A stretch of DNA of 64,000 nt from NCBI GenBank assembly GCA_018433765.1, contig JAHDQO010000007.1, forward strand, positions 269,115-333,114. The letters run 5' to 3'. Made by a program: the position numbers and the translations under genes. The DNA is from Tissierellales bacterium. GTDB taxonomy: Bacteria > Bacillota > Clostridia > Tissierellales > Sedimentibacteraceae. The stretch's first letter is position 1. The number at the start of each line of letters is the position of its first letter. The notes under the pieces were generated by a model. It was not told where the DNA came from, did not search any database, and saw only the letters and a program-made list of their open reading frames with translations. Shown here piece after piece: positions 1 through 8,389 of this stretch.

Positions 1-260
1 CTATATGCACCTGATTTAACAGGTGGTAATAATCCGCCTCTTCCTACTACTGCACTTAAATTATTAACATTAAAATTATTTTTTTCTAAAAAACTCATTA
101 CAACATTTTTTCTAAAATCAAATTGATCTTGTACTCTCTCAAATTTTGATAGTTCTTCTTCTGGATGACGTAGCGTTTGTACAAACACTTCCTTTTCATC
201 TTCATATAAAGCTATTTTTGTAGATGTAGAACCCGGATTTATTGACAAGATTTTATACAT
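1..260 (-). CDS. buk: Butyrate kinase, N-terminal part (cut by window edge)
   Basis: Butyrate kinase makes ATP from butyryl phosphate in the last step of butyrate fermentation. Only the first 86 codons are in the window. They begin MYKILSINPGSTSTK, the phosphate-binding signature of the acetate/butyrate kinase (ASKHA) fold, and later read VVGRGGLLPPVKSGAY, the butyrate kinase version of the second conserved block. The ATG at 260-258 has a GGAGG-type ribosome binding site just upstream. The gene follows ptb on the same strand across a 114-base gap that holds a dispersed repeat, so the two probably form the usual ptb-buk unit. A branched-chain fatty acid kinase of the same family is the main alternative. 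Confidence 0.9.
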   Translation of the reverse strand, partial: MYKILSINPGSTSTKIALYEDEKEVFVQTLRHPEEELSKFERVQDQFDFRKNVVMSFLEKNNFNVNNLSAVVGRGGLLPPVKSGAY

Positions 261-311
261 ATATTACCTCCAAACTTATATATAATAAATATTTGATAGT
301 TTATATTAAAT

Positions 312-371
312 AATTTGCGAAGCTATAAGCAAATTTACCATGTTACTCGTTCATCGTTACTCACCACTCTT
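312..371 (-). repeat. Dispersed 3'-end repeat, copy 1 (ptb-buk gap)
   Basis: Read on the minus strand, three bases after the ptb stop codon, there is a purine-rich stretch with GAGTAACGATGAACGAGTAAC, then ACATGGTA and a hairpin with arms AATTTGC and GCAAATT (335-312). The order matches the other copies in this window, but the hairpin arms differ in sequence from the usual CTTTAC/GTAAAG while still pairing. Confidence 0.65.
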
Positions 372-374
372 TTA

Positions 375-1280
375 TTATTTATTTGCTGCTATTACGCTCC
401 CTAATAATATTGAGTTGTATTTTGCTTCAAAAGTATCAGCTCTTGAAACTAGTACTATTGGGGCTAATGCTCCCATTACAACACCTGCACTTAAGCCTTT
501 ACCAAAGTATGTAATAGATTTTCCTATACCATTACCCATTTCTATATTTGGAACTAAAAGTATATCTGCTTCTCCTGCAACAGGGCTTTCGTAGCTCTTA
601 ATTTTACAAGCCTCTTTTGATACAGCTAAATCAAGTGCCATAGGTCCTTCTACTATAACATTTTCTCCAAATTCACCATTTTGGTACATTTCTTTTAATT
701 TTCCTGCATCTACTGTAGCAGGCATTTTAGGATTAACTTTCTCTTTAGCTGCAAGACATGCTACTTTAACAACATCATATTTTAATGCTTTTGCCACATC
801 AATAGCATTTTTAATTACATCAGCTTTTGTATTTAAATCTGGATACGTTACCATTCCTCCATCAGTTAAAAATATTAGTTTATGATAATCTGGTATTTCA
901 TAAGCCATTACATGACTTAATTGTTTACCAGTACGTAGTCCATATTCTTTGTTTAATACTGCTTTAAGTAAAATTGCAGTATCCACAAGACCTTTTATTA
1001 AAAAATCTGCTTTGCCTTCTCTCACCATTCTAACAGCTTTTTCTGCAGATTCTTGAAAAGAATCTGCCTCAATTAGTTCATATGATTCTAAGTCTATTTT
1101 ATTTTTAACTGCATATTCTTTTATTTTATTAATATTGCCTATTAATATAGGTTGTACAATTCCGTCTTTATAAGCATTATCTACTGCAATTAACACATTT
1201 TCTTCTTCTGCTGCAACTACTGCTAATTTCATTTTTCTGTTTCTGCCTAACAATTGTGTTAATTCATTTAATTTTTTCAT
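375..1280 (-). CDS. ptb: Phosphate butyryltransferase
   Basis: Phosphotransbutyrylase converts butyryl-CoA and phosphate to butyryl phosphate, the substrate of the kinase encoded next. The 301-residue protein has the PTA/PTB family blocks: EGKADFLIKG in the middle, FLTDGGMVTYPDL, and a C-terminal block reading PNIEMGNGIGKSI. I place the start at the ATG 1280-1278, reading MKKLNELTQ, because GGAGGTGATTAAA lies directly before it; an upstream in-frame ATG at 1331 adds 17 residues that are not family-like and has no such site. The repeat in the gap before buk begins almost at its stop codon. A phosphate acetyltransferase is a weaker alternative, because those usually pair with ackA. Confidence 0.92.
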   Translation of the reverse strand: MKKLNELTQLLGRNRKMKLAVVAAEEENVLIAVDNAYKDGIVQPILIGNINKIKEYAVKNKIDLESYELIEADSFQESAEKAVRMVREGKADFLIKGLVDTAILLKAVLNKEYGLRTGKQLSHVMAYEIPDYHKLIFLTDGGMVTYPDLNTKADVIKNAIDVAKALKYDVVKVACLAAKEKVNPKMPATVDAGKLKEMYQNGEFGENVIVEGPMALDLAVSKEACKIKSYESPVAGEADILLVPNIEMGNGIGKSITYFGKGLSAGVVMGALAPIVLVSRADTFEAKYNSILLGSVIAANK

Positions 1281-1359
1281 TTTAATCACCTCCAAAAATA
1301 TTATAGCAAGTCCAAGTTGACATGTCAACATGTCTTATACTATGCCTAATCTATTATTT

Positions 1360-1902
1360 TTACTCATATTCATATTCAACTATAGAGCCAAAATTAATTT
1401 CATCTTTGGTAATGTCTTCACCTTCTGTAAGTATTTTTATAATCATTTGATGGCATACCAAAATTACTTTATCGTATTCTTTATATTTTGACATAACTTT
1501 TTCAACTCTGTGTTTAACACTTTGAGCTGATTCCCACACAATATCAGACTCTTTATTATGAATTCCTCTATTTTGATAGAAATCTTGAATAATACTATTC
1601 ATTTCATTAATATCTTTTCTTCTGAAATATTTATCTAAAAGCCATTCATGAAGGTTATATTCTACTACAAGGTCTTTATCTAACTTTCGTGATAATATAG
1701 CTGCTGATTGCAGTGCTCGTGTATAAGGTGATGAAATTATCAGTTCAGCTTCTAATAATCTTTTATCTTTAGATGTATCTATTAACTGATCTACACCTCT
1801 CTTAGTTAATGGAGCATGATTTTTGAGTCTAGCATGTGCATTTATAATTTCTTCTGTTTTCCAAGAAGTTTCTCCATGTCTTATAAGATAAAAAATAGTC
1901 AT
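1360..1902 (-). CDS. Histidine phosphatase family protein
   Basis: This 180-residue protein opens with FYLIRHGETSW, the phosphohistidine motif of the phosphoglycerate mutase/histidine phosphatase superfamily, and has VILVCHQMI near the C-terminus with the second catalytic His. A conserved Arg and Glu lie between (SSPYTRALQSA). The substrate cannot be told from the sequence; family members dephosphorylate sugar phosphates, cobalamin precursors and others. The ATG at 1902 is preferred over the one at 1912 because GGAGG sits five bases before it. It follows the PTS genes but a strong terminator hairpin separates them, so it may have its own promoter. Confidence 0.85.
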   Translation of the reverse strand: MTIFYLIRHGETSWKTEEIINAHARLKNHAPLTKRGVDQLIDTSKDKRLLEAELIISSPYTRALQSAAILSRKLDKDLVVEYNLHEWLLDKYFRRKDINEMNSIIQDFYQNRGIHNKESDIVWESAQSVKHRVEKVMSKYKEYDKVILVCHQMIIKILTEGEDITKDEINFGSIVEYEYE

Positions 1903-1924
1903 AATTGCCTCCATTTCTAAAATT

Positions 1925-1962
1925 AATAGACGATTATAAGTCTATAACTATAATCGTCTATT
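1925..1962 (-). terminator. Terminator of the PTS operon
   Basis: A perfect 14-base inverted repeat (1925-1938 and 1949-1962) with a 10-base loop starts inside the stop codon of the IID gene. On the minus strand it is followed by AATTTTAG, a short U-tract. Confidence 0.75.
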
Positions 1963-2725
1963 TCAATATTAAATACATTATTATAGGAACTATATATACA
2001 GTATATATAAGATAATTTTCTTTTATTCCTTTTTTTATAAGCACATAATAAGCTGCTATTAAAATAAACATATAATATTTAAGATTATTTAAGCTTATAC
2101 TTAAATAACTTATATCTATATCAATTTTTATTAGTTTTGAAAGTACTGCTGCAAATAAAATACTATATATCAATGGAAAAATTTTAATTAATTTATTATT
2201 ATTAATTGACTCTATTCTTTTAAATATGGCATCCTGACCTTTATAATATCCATTCATCCATCCTGAATATGAGTATTTTAATATTATAAAAGATAGAATC
2301 AAAACACTTATTATAACATTAGTTATGTTGTACTCAAATGCCGCAAAAACTGCTAGCAACAGCATTAAAGGAGTATAAACCGTCTGTGTAATAGAATCGC
2401 CCATACCTGCCATTGAGCCCATTAAACCTTTTTTAACAGCTGAAATATTACTTATATTTTCACCTTTTGATTTTTTCTCTTCTAAAGATATTATATATCC
2501 ATGTATGGGAGTACCTATATTAGGTTCTGTATTGAAAAATTCTGTATGTTTCTTAGTTTCTTCAATTATCTTATCATCTGTTTTGTATAATCTTTTTAAT
2601 ATAGGTATCATACTGTGTCCAAATGCAAGACCCTGAAGTCTCTCAAAACTATAACAAGAATGAGAAAAATTCATCCATATAGACCATGATTTTATTAAGT
2701 CAGATTTTGAAATTTTATTTTTCAT
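1958..2725 (-). CDS. PTS mannose/fructose/sorbose-family IID component
   Basis: Membrane subunit of a mannose-class phosphotransferase system, which imports and phosphorylates a sugar together with IIC. The 255-residue protein contains the IID features: a soluble N-terminal part with MNFSHSCYSFERLQGLAFGHSM, a Gly-rich stretch MGSMAGMGDSITQT, and several hydrophobic segments toward the C-terminus. Its start overlaps the IIC stop by 11 bases, which suggests translational coupling. It is the last of four PTS genes in the order IIA-IIB-IIC-IID. The sugar cannot be deduced; family members carry mannose, sorbose, N-acetylgalactosamine and others. Confidence 0.9.
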   Translation of the reverse strand: MKNKISKSDLIKSWSIWMNFSHSCYSFERLQGLAFGHSMIPILKRLYKTDDKIIEETKKHTEFFNTEPNIGTPIHGYIISLEEKKSKGENISNISAVKKGLMGSMAGMGDSITQTVYTPLMLLLAVFAAFEYNITNVIISVLILSFIILKYSYSGWMNGYYKGQDAIFKRIESINNNKLIKIFPLIYSILFAAVLSKLIKIDIDISYLSISLNNLKYYMFILIAAYYVLIKKGIKENYLIYTVYIVPIIMYLILK

Positions 2726-3464
2726 TGCTGTACAATCCTTCCTTTAAGATAAACATAACTATACCTATAAAAATAATAAATAAAAATATCGCTGTGTTTA
2801 TTTTAATAAAAGAAAAAACACAATATATAATAACAAAGCTAATTATACTTAACTTACGATTTAATTGATTTAATTTCGAAGCTGTAGAAAATGCTATTAA
2901 AAAAACTCCAGATAAATACAAAAGAGATTTAAAAGTAATATAAAAATCACCTAGCAAACTAAAAAAACAATTCAATAGAAATGCTATAATAATTAATGTA
3001 ATTAAGCTTAATGCTAACAAATACAATTGTGGATATATAGCATTATTCATGACTACACCAGATATTTTTCCTGTTTCAATGCTTTGATCCGCTTTTCTAA
3101 CAAATTTGGTATTAATCTTAAGTCGGTATTTCCATAAAAGAATTCCAACCAAACCTATAGGATATGAAAGGGCTGCTGCTTCTACAGGATTAAGTTCATA
3201 TAAAACTGCCACAATTGCTGCAATTATACCTGTTAAACATGGATCGCCTTTAAGTGATCCTCCTGTGGATACGAAATCTAGGTATATTATATTTATAACA
3301 GCTCCTGCAATCATACCTTCAACAGCATTACCTAAAATAGCACCTGCTAAAAGACCTGAAATTACAGGTCTATATAGTGTATAATAACCTATTCCAAAAG
3401 ACCAAGCAGTACTACTTGCCCAAAAATATATTAACCCTATTATTATTACTTGTACAATTGTCAT
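2715..3464 (-). CDS. PTS mannose/fructose/sorbose-family IIC component
   Basis: The 249-residue integral membrane subunit forms the sugar channel with IID. Typical IIC features are the N-terminal hydrophobic segment, RPVISGLLAGAILGNAVEG, STGGSLKGDPCLTGIIA and several further membrane spans. A GGAG site lies seven bases before the ATG at 3464. It sits 13 bases after IIB and overlaps IID, so all four PTS genes should be co-transcribed. Confidence 0.9.
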   Translation of the reverse strand: MTIVQVIIIGLIYFWASSTAWSFGIGYYTLYRPVISGLLAGAILGNAVEGMIAGAVINIIYLDFVSTGGSLKGDPCLTGIIAAIVAVLYELNPVEAAALSYPIGLVGILLWKYRLKINTKFVRKADQSIETGKISGVVMNNAIYPQLYLLALSLITLIIIAFLLNCFFSLLGDFYITFKSLLYLSGVFLIAFSTASKLNQLNRKLSIISFVIIYCVFSFIKINTAIFLFIIFIGIVMFILKEGLYSNEK

Positions 3465-3477
3465 ATCTTTCTCCAGT

Positions 3478-3951
3478 TTAAATTATATTACTAAGTCTAT
3501 TTATTTTATCTGTTGGTAATATTTGTATTTCAACTTTACTGCCTAAATCTTCAATATTTTTCAAGCAGTCTATTTCTTCTTTACTTAAACTTATAGACCT
3601 ATAAAAATTTATTCTTCCTTTTGAATAACCTACTCCACCTAGATTAACTTTCTCAAGCTTAATCCCGTTAACTATTAGTTTTTGAAAAACTTGTGGAGTT
3701 TTTGATAGTAATATAATTTTATCTTGATTATCATTTTCTTTTAGATATTTAATACTTTCTTTTTCTGTAAGTACTATTGAATTTATAGTCTTTGGTGCAG
3801 CTGAAATAACTATTTTTTTTAGAAATTCATCTTCTGCAATTTCATTATCTATTACTATTATCTCATCTGCTTCAATATATTTTAGCCACGAAACAACTAC
3901 CTGTCCATGTATAAGTCTGTCATCTATTCTTGCTAGTACAATATTTTTCAT
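3478..3951 (-). CDS. PTS mannose/fructose/sorbose-family IIB component
   Basis: The cytoplasmic IIB subunit takes phosphate from IIA and passes it to the incoming sugar. The 157-residue protein begins MKNIVLARIDDRLIHGQV; His15 in RLIHGQ is the phosphorylated residue of this family. The downstream LGGVGYSKGR matches the conserved IIB core. I chose the ATG at 3951 because GGAGG lies five bases before it; the in-frame ATG at 3963 overlaps that site. It starts right after the IIA stop codon. Confidence 0.92.
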   Translation of the reverse strand: MKNIVLARIDDRLIHGQVVVSWLKYIEADEIIVIDNEIAEDEFLKKIVISAAPKTINSIVLTEKESIKYLKENDNQDKIILLSKTPQVFQKLIVNGIKLEKVNLGGVGYSKGRINFYRSISLSKEEIDCLKNIEDLGSKVEIQILPTDKINRLSNII

Positions 3952-3963
3952 TAATTCCTCCAT

Positions 3964-4362
3964 TTAGTCAAACATAAATCCGTCATTTAAAAAAACAATA
4001 CTTTTTTTACCATTTTTAATTATTTTTTCGGCTAGTTCTTCCATATTATATGAATTTCTATTAACTGCTATATCTACAAACAATGGAAAGTTAACGCCTG
4101 TTATATGATAAAAGTTGCTATCCTTCATCAATCTAGTAACAGCATTAAATGGACTTCCTCCATACATATCGGTAAAAACTATTAATTCTTGTTCTGATAA
4201 TCTTTTAACAGATTTCTCAACTTTTTCAGAAAGTGTATCAAAGCTATCTTCTATAGAAAATGATATACTCTCGGCATTATCTATTTTACCAATAATCATT
4301 TCTGCACTTTTCAATAGTTCTTTACCGTAATTTCCATGGGTAACAATTAAAATATTAATCAA
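3964..4362 (-). CDS. PTS mannose-family IIA component (TTG start)
   Basis: The IIA domain receives phosphate from HPr. Family features are ILIVTHGNYGKELL with the active His at position 9, a central FTDMYGGSPFNAV block and FPLFVDIAVNR. The ribosome binding site decides the start: AAGGAG lies nine bases before a TTG at 4362, giving MINILIVTHG, the normal family N-terminus. The ATG at 4371 abuts AAGGAG and is too close to be used. The gene lies 50 bases after the aldo/keto reductase and is probably in the same transcript. Confidence 0.88.
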   Translation of the reverse strand: MINILIVTHGNYGKELLKSAEMIIGKIDNAESISFSIEDSFDTLSEKVEKSVKRLSEQELIVFTDMYGGSPFNAVTRLMKDSNFYHITGVNFPLFVDIAVNRNSYNMEELAEKIIKNGKKSIVFLNDGFMFD

Positions 4363-4412
4363 TATAAACATCTCCTTGTTAGTTAGTAAATTATTAAAAG
4401 TTTTATTTTACT

Positions 4413-5552
4413 TTAGTTATTCAGAATAGCCTTTTCAGCTTCTTTTAATTTTCTAATTATTTCAATATTCTGAGGGCAACGTTCTTCACATCTACCGCAC
4501 TCTATACATTGTGAAGCATCAGTATGTTTTTTTTGATACATACCATATGATATTATACTGTGTTTTTTATTATTATACATACTTAGATTGTTATATATTT
4601 TAAATATATCAGGTATATTTACATTTTGAGGGCACGGTAAACAATATTTACAGTCTGTACAATTCACTTTTATTCTTTTTTCATATATTTTTTGCAAGTT
4701 CTCTATCAATTTTTCTTCCACTTCAGTAAGGCTTTCATTCTCAAAACTAGATGCAACTTTTATATTTTCTTTTACTTGAGCTATATTATTCATTCCACTT
4801 AATAAAAGTGAAACTCCCGGCTGACTCCAAACCCACTTTAATGCTAACTCAGCTGGAGTACCAGTATATTGAGATTCATCATAGGTTTTTTTTATGTCAC
4901 CTTTAGGTTTGGCTGCTAAATTTCCTCCTCTAATAGGCTCCATTACAATTACAGGTATATTTCTATCATAAGCATACTTTAATCCTTTGAGACCTGCTTG
5001 ATATTCTGTATCCATATAATTAAGTTGTATTTGACAAAAATCCCAATCATAATAATCTATTATCTTCTTAAAAGTATCTAAGTCATCGTGAAAAGAAAAA
5101 CCTAAATATCCAATTTGTCCTTCTTTTTTCTTCTTTTCTGCCCACTTACATATATCATGTTTTTTTAATGTTTCAAATCCCTCTTTATCCAATGCATGCA
5201 TAATATAAAAATCTATAAAGCTATCATCTAATCTTTCAAGCTGTTCATTAAAATATTTGTCCAATTGCTCTTTTTTATTAATTAACCATATAGGAAGTTT
5301 ATCTGCTATCTTCACCTTTTGTCTATAACCATCTTTAAGAGCAAGTGATACTACTCCTTCACTTTTTCCCCCATGATATGGATATGCTGTATCTATGTAG
5401 TTAACTCCATTATCTATAGCATATCTTAGCATTTCTATCGTTTTCTCTTTATCTATTTCGTCTGTTCTACCATTTAATGTTGGAAACCTCATACACCCAA
5501 ACCCTAACTTTGATACTTTAAAACCAGTTTTACCTAGATCTTTATATATCAT
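4413..5552 (-). CDS. Aldo/keto reductase with C-terminal 4Fe-4S domain
   Basis: This 379-residue protein joins an aldo/keto reductase barrel to a C-terminal ferredoxin-like part. The barrel has the catalytic residues in context: DTAYPYHGG (Asp and Tyr), KIADKLP (Lys) and IMHALD (His). The C-terminus has two Cys clusters, CTDCKYCLPCP and CIECGRCEERCP, for iron-sulfur clusters. Such fused reductases are common in clostridia and the natural substrate is generally unknown. GGAGG lies eight bases before the ATG at 5552. Its position just upstream of the PTS genes, with no terminator between them, suggests it may act on the imported compound; that is inference. Confidence 0.88.
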   Translation of the reverse strand: MIYKDLGKTGFKVSKLGFGCMRFPTLNGRTDEIDKEKTIEMLRYAIDNGVNYIDTAYPYHGGKSEGVVSLALKDGYRQKVKIADKLPIWLINKKEQLDKYFNEQLERLDDSFIDFYIMHALDKEGFETLKKHDICKWAEKKKKEGQIGYLGFSFHDDLDTFKKIIDYYDWDFCQIQLNYMDTEYQAGLKGLKYAYDRNIPVIVMEPIRGGNLAAKPKGDIKKTYDESQYTGTPAELALKWVWSQPGVSLLLSGMNNIAQVKENIKVASSFENESLTEVEEKLIENLQKIYEKRIKVNCTDCKYCLPCPQNVNIPDIFKIYNNLSMYNNKKHSIISYGMYQKKHTDASQCIECGRCEERCPQNIEIIRKLKEAEKAILNN

Positions 5553-5689
5553 ATTAACGCCCTCCAAAATTTTATATTTGATTTTGTAATGTAAAACACA
5601 TATAATTAATAATTATAACATATGTTGATATTTTTTATAGTTTAATGTTGTAATATTTTTAAAAATTTTTAATTTATAAGGAGTATATA

Positions 5690-5950
5690 ATGAGTAAAGA
5701 AGATTATAAATTTTTCCAACATAAAAAATGCGAATATTTCCCATGCCATAAAACTAACGATCCTGATAATTTTAATTGTTTGTTTTGTTATTGTCCATTA
5801 TACATGTTAAAAGATAAATGCGGTGGCAATTTCATAATGAACAACGGTATTAAAGACTGCTCTAATTGCCTTATACCTCATAGCCCAGGTGGTTATGATT
5901 ATATTATGAGCAAAATGAAAGAAGTTATAAAAAAAGGCAGTGATTTTTAA
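5690..5950 (+). CDS. Small cysteine-rich metal-binding protein
   Basis: An 86-residue soluble protein with nine cysteines and several His, in the pattern [30 protein letters not shown]. This is the cysteine-rich small domain (Pfam Cys_rich_CPCC-like/PF04071 type), a family with no proven function that is sometimes found near corrinoid genes. AAGGAG lies seven bases before the ATG. It converges on the radical SAM gene with no base between the two stop codons, so the pair must interfere or share a transcript end. I infer metal or Fe-S binding from the cysteines only. Confidence 0.75.
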   Translation: MSKEDYKFFQHKKCEYFPCHKTNDPDNFNCLFCYCPLYMLKDKCGGNFIMNNGIKDCSNCLIPHSPGGYDYIMSKMKEVIKKGSDF

Positions 5951-6799
5951 TTAAAAAACATTGCCTAAGTAAACATAATCTAAATATTCTTTTGCAATTT
6001 CAGCAGCCTTAGTTAAGGTTGCTTTTTTTGTAGGTGGATTTTTCAATTTATACATTGGAAAATATCTTGAAAGATGAATAGGTATTTTTTTATCAACTTT
6101 GCTAACCCATCTAAAAAGCTCCTCTAGTTCATTTAGTTTATCATTCTCATTTTCAACTATAAGGGTTGTAATCTCGACATGACATTTCTCAGCAGCAGTT
6201 TGTATTGACTCAAGAACAGGATCAATACAGCCTCCACACATTTTTTTATAGTATCTATTGTTAAATGATTTTAAATCTATATTAAATGCATCAATAACTT
6301 TTAATAAATCCAATAATGGCTCTTTATTTATAAATCCATTTGTAACCATTACAGTATATAAGCCTTTTTCTTTAGCTTTTACTGCTATATCATACATATA
6401 TTCATACCAAACTGTAGGTTCGTTGTATGTAAAAGCAATACCGGGTGAATTATATTTTAATGCAATATTAATTATATCATTTGGACTCAATTGTATTGTC
6501 TGAGTGTCTTCTAAAGATATACTATAGTTTTGACAAAATTTACAGGAAAAATTACAACCTGTACTTCCTATAGAAAAAACATTAGTATTCTGTCTAAAAT
6601 GAAATAACGGTTTCTTTTCTATAGGGTCATTTCCATAAGAAGAAATTTTGCCGTAATTCAAAGTATATAATGTACCATCTACATTTTTTCTCTGTTTACA
6701 AATTCCTGTACTATCTTCTTTTATAAAACACTCATGCGGACATAACTCACATTTAACCTTATTATTATCCAATTTTTCATAAAACAATGCTTCTTTCAT
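5951..6799 (-). CDS. amrS: AmmeMemoRadiSam system radical SAM enzyme
   Basis: A 282-residue radical SAM protein with STGCNFSCKFCQNYS, the CxxxCxxC motif that binds the catalytic 4Fe-4S cluster. An N-terminal cysteine group (CELCPHECFIKED, GICKQR) is typical of the AmmeMemoRadiSam and PflA-like subfamily, and HLSRYFPMYK is found in AmrS proteins. The partner proteins MEMO1 and AMMECR1 are encoded as a fusion directly upstream on the same strand, which supports the assignment. The reaction is not known. I use the ATG at 6799, preceded by AAAAGGA, over a TTG two codons earlier. Confidence 0.88.
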   Translation of the reverse strand: MKEALFYEKLDNNKVKCELCPHECFIKEDSTGICKQRKNVDGTLYTLNYGKISSYGNDPIEKKPLFHFRQNTNVFSIGSTGCNFSCKFCQNYSISLEDTQTIQLSPNDIINIALKYNSPGIAFTYNEPTVWYEYMYDIAVKAKEKGLYTVMVTNGFINKEPLLDLLKVIDAFNIDLKSFNNRYYKKMCGGCIDPVLESIQTAAEKCHVEITTLIVENENDKLNELEELFRWVSKVDKKIPIHLSRYFPMYKLKNPPTKKATLTKAAEIAKEYLDYVYLGNVF

Positions 6800-6816
6800 A
6801 AACAATCCTTTTCCTC

Positions 6817-6976
6817 TAATAAACGATTAATTAATAACGAGTAACAATATTAAACGATTAATTAATAACGAGTAACGAACAACATGGTTTAAATTTTCAT
6901 ATGAAAATTTATTTTATTTTTTGTTTTACGTAGTAAAACTACCTTATTACTCGTTACTCATTTTTCGTTCATCGTT
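6817..6976 (-). repeat. Dispersed 3'-end repeat, copy 2 (double, inverted halves)
   Basis: Starts at the stop codon of the MEMO1-AMMECR1 gene. On the minus strand it reads purine-rich octamers with AATGAGTAACGAG, then AAGGTAG and a hairpin TTTTAC/GTAAAA. A second half in opposite orientation has CATGGTTT and an AAATTTTC/GAAAATTT hairpin at about 6888-6911. A roughly 30-base unit with AACGATTAATTAATAACGAG occurs twice near 6821-6880. Confidence 0.65.
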
Positions 6977-8389
6977 CTATTTATGTCTTACTACTTCAAA
7001 TCTTTCCATTGTGTATTCATCATTAAAGTTTATACCTGCTTTCTTAAGCGCTATAGATACTTGTTCTTGTGGTGTTTCCACTCCTTCAAGATTAGGTAAA
7101 AGCAGTCCAGTTTTATGTCCTTTTCTTACTATAACTCCATATTTTCTTACATCTAACTCTTCAATATTATTGATTTTTTCAGCTGGCATCAGAACATCAA
7201 CAGAATATACAAGGTTACTTAACTCTTCCTCATCAACAGGGTAAAACCTTGGGTCTCTAGTTCCCGAACTCACTGCATTTGCTATTATTTCTTCTCCTAT
7301 ACTATTTTTAGACGGCTCAATAGTTCCTATACAGCCCCTTAGTTCTCCATCTTTTTTTATAGAAACAAATACTCCTGCTTTATCATTATATAATCTTTTG
7401 TCATTAAAACTTGTAGGACAGCCTATTATACTATTTGATCTAACATAAGTTTCTAATGTCATACGTGCTAATTTTACATACTCATCCTCATTTTCACGTA
7501 TATGATTTATATATTGATGCTTAATGTCATTAATTACATTCAATAGTTTTGAGCTATCATCTTTTTTTATTATATCAAAGCTTGCACAGCCGTAGCCTAC
7601 ACCAAAAGGTCCTTCATATGATAGAACTTCATTTTGTGTTTTAAACCCATCTAAAGCACCTAGCATCACTTGTATTGATCTTAATCCACATTCACCTACT
7701 TTTTCTCCATAAGAGTAATCTATCTGCATTATTTTCTTCCTATTGTTTAATTTTATTAATTCCATAATAGTATTATCAAACTCTTTACCTTTTGGAGTAT
7801 ACCCTGCGGGAGATGATGGTAACAGCTTATGAGATAAGTCTCCACTAGCAATAATGACAGCTCTTCTTCCTAACTCATTTACAGAATCCTTAATGATCAT
7901 GCCAAACTTATATAGCTCTTCTCTTGACAAGAATCCATATGTTATATGTACTAATTTGTAATTTTTATATTTATCATTAATAAAATATAAAGGCACTAAA
8001 ACACCATGATCTACCTTTGAATCTACAGCATAATCTTCTTTAACCATATTATCTATTTTAACTACAGGTATATTTTCTTTTCCAGAATTAAATGTAATCT
8101 TATCTACTAGCTCAATATCATTTCTGAAACTATATTCTAAATTAGTATTTCCGAATTGACTAAAATCTCCTTTTAAAGGCTTGTCATAATTTATTGAAAC
8201 TGCATCTCTAAATAAACTTCCATGAGGTGAAATAACAATTATTGTCTCTGGTTTTATACTTTTTATTTCTTCTGAAATAGTATTCATTGAATTAATAGTA
8301 TTTTGTATTTTAAATTCTTCTCCTCTACCAATTTCCGGTATTATAATAGGTGGATGCGGCATTAAGTATGTCTTTAGCAGATAATTCAT
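6977..8389 (-). CDS. MEMO1-AMMECR1 fusion protein (AmmeMemoRadiSam A/B)
   Basis: The 470-residue protein fuses two domains. Residues about 1-270 are a MEMO1 domain, a relative of aromatic ring-opening dioxygenases: MPHPPIIIPEIGRG, VISPHGSLF, VDHGVLVPLYF and GDLSHKL carry the metal-ligand-type His and Asp. Residues about 295-465 are an AMMECR1 domain with the signature ELRGCIGTIEP. Together with the radical SAM enzyme next to it these form the AmmeMemoRadiSam set, which is widespread in bacteria and archaea and lacks an established reaction. GGAGG lies six bases before the ATG at 8389. Its start overlaps the end of the amidase gene by 65 bases. Confidence 0.88.
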   Translation of the reverse strand: MNYLLKTYLMPHPPIIIPEIGRGEEFKIQNTINSMNTISEEIKSIKPETIIVISPHGSLFRDAVSINYDKPLKGDFSQFGNTNLEYSFRNDIELVDKITFNSGKENIPVVKIDNMVKEDYAVDSKVDHGVLVPLYFINDKYKNYKLVHITYGFLSREELYKFGMIIKDSVNELGRRAVIIASGDLSHKLLPSSPAGYTPKGKEFDNTIMELIKLNNRKKIMQIDYSYGEKVGECGLRSIQVMLGALDGFKTQNEVLSYEGPFGVGYGCASFDIIKKDDSSKLLNVINDIKHQYINHIRENEDEYVKLARMTLETYVRSNSIIGCPTSFNDKRLYNDKAGVFVSIKKDGELRGCIGTIEPSKNSIGEEIIANAVSSGTRDPRFYPVDEEELSNLVYSVDVLMPAEKINNIEELDVRKYGVIVRKGHKTGLLLPNLEGVETPQEQVSIALKKAGINFNDEYTMERFEVVRHK

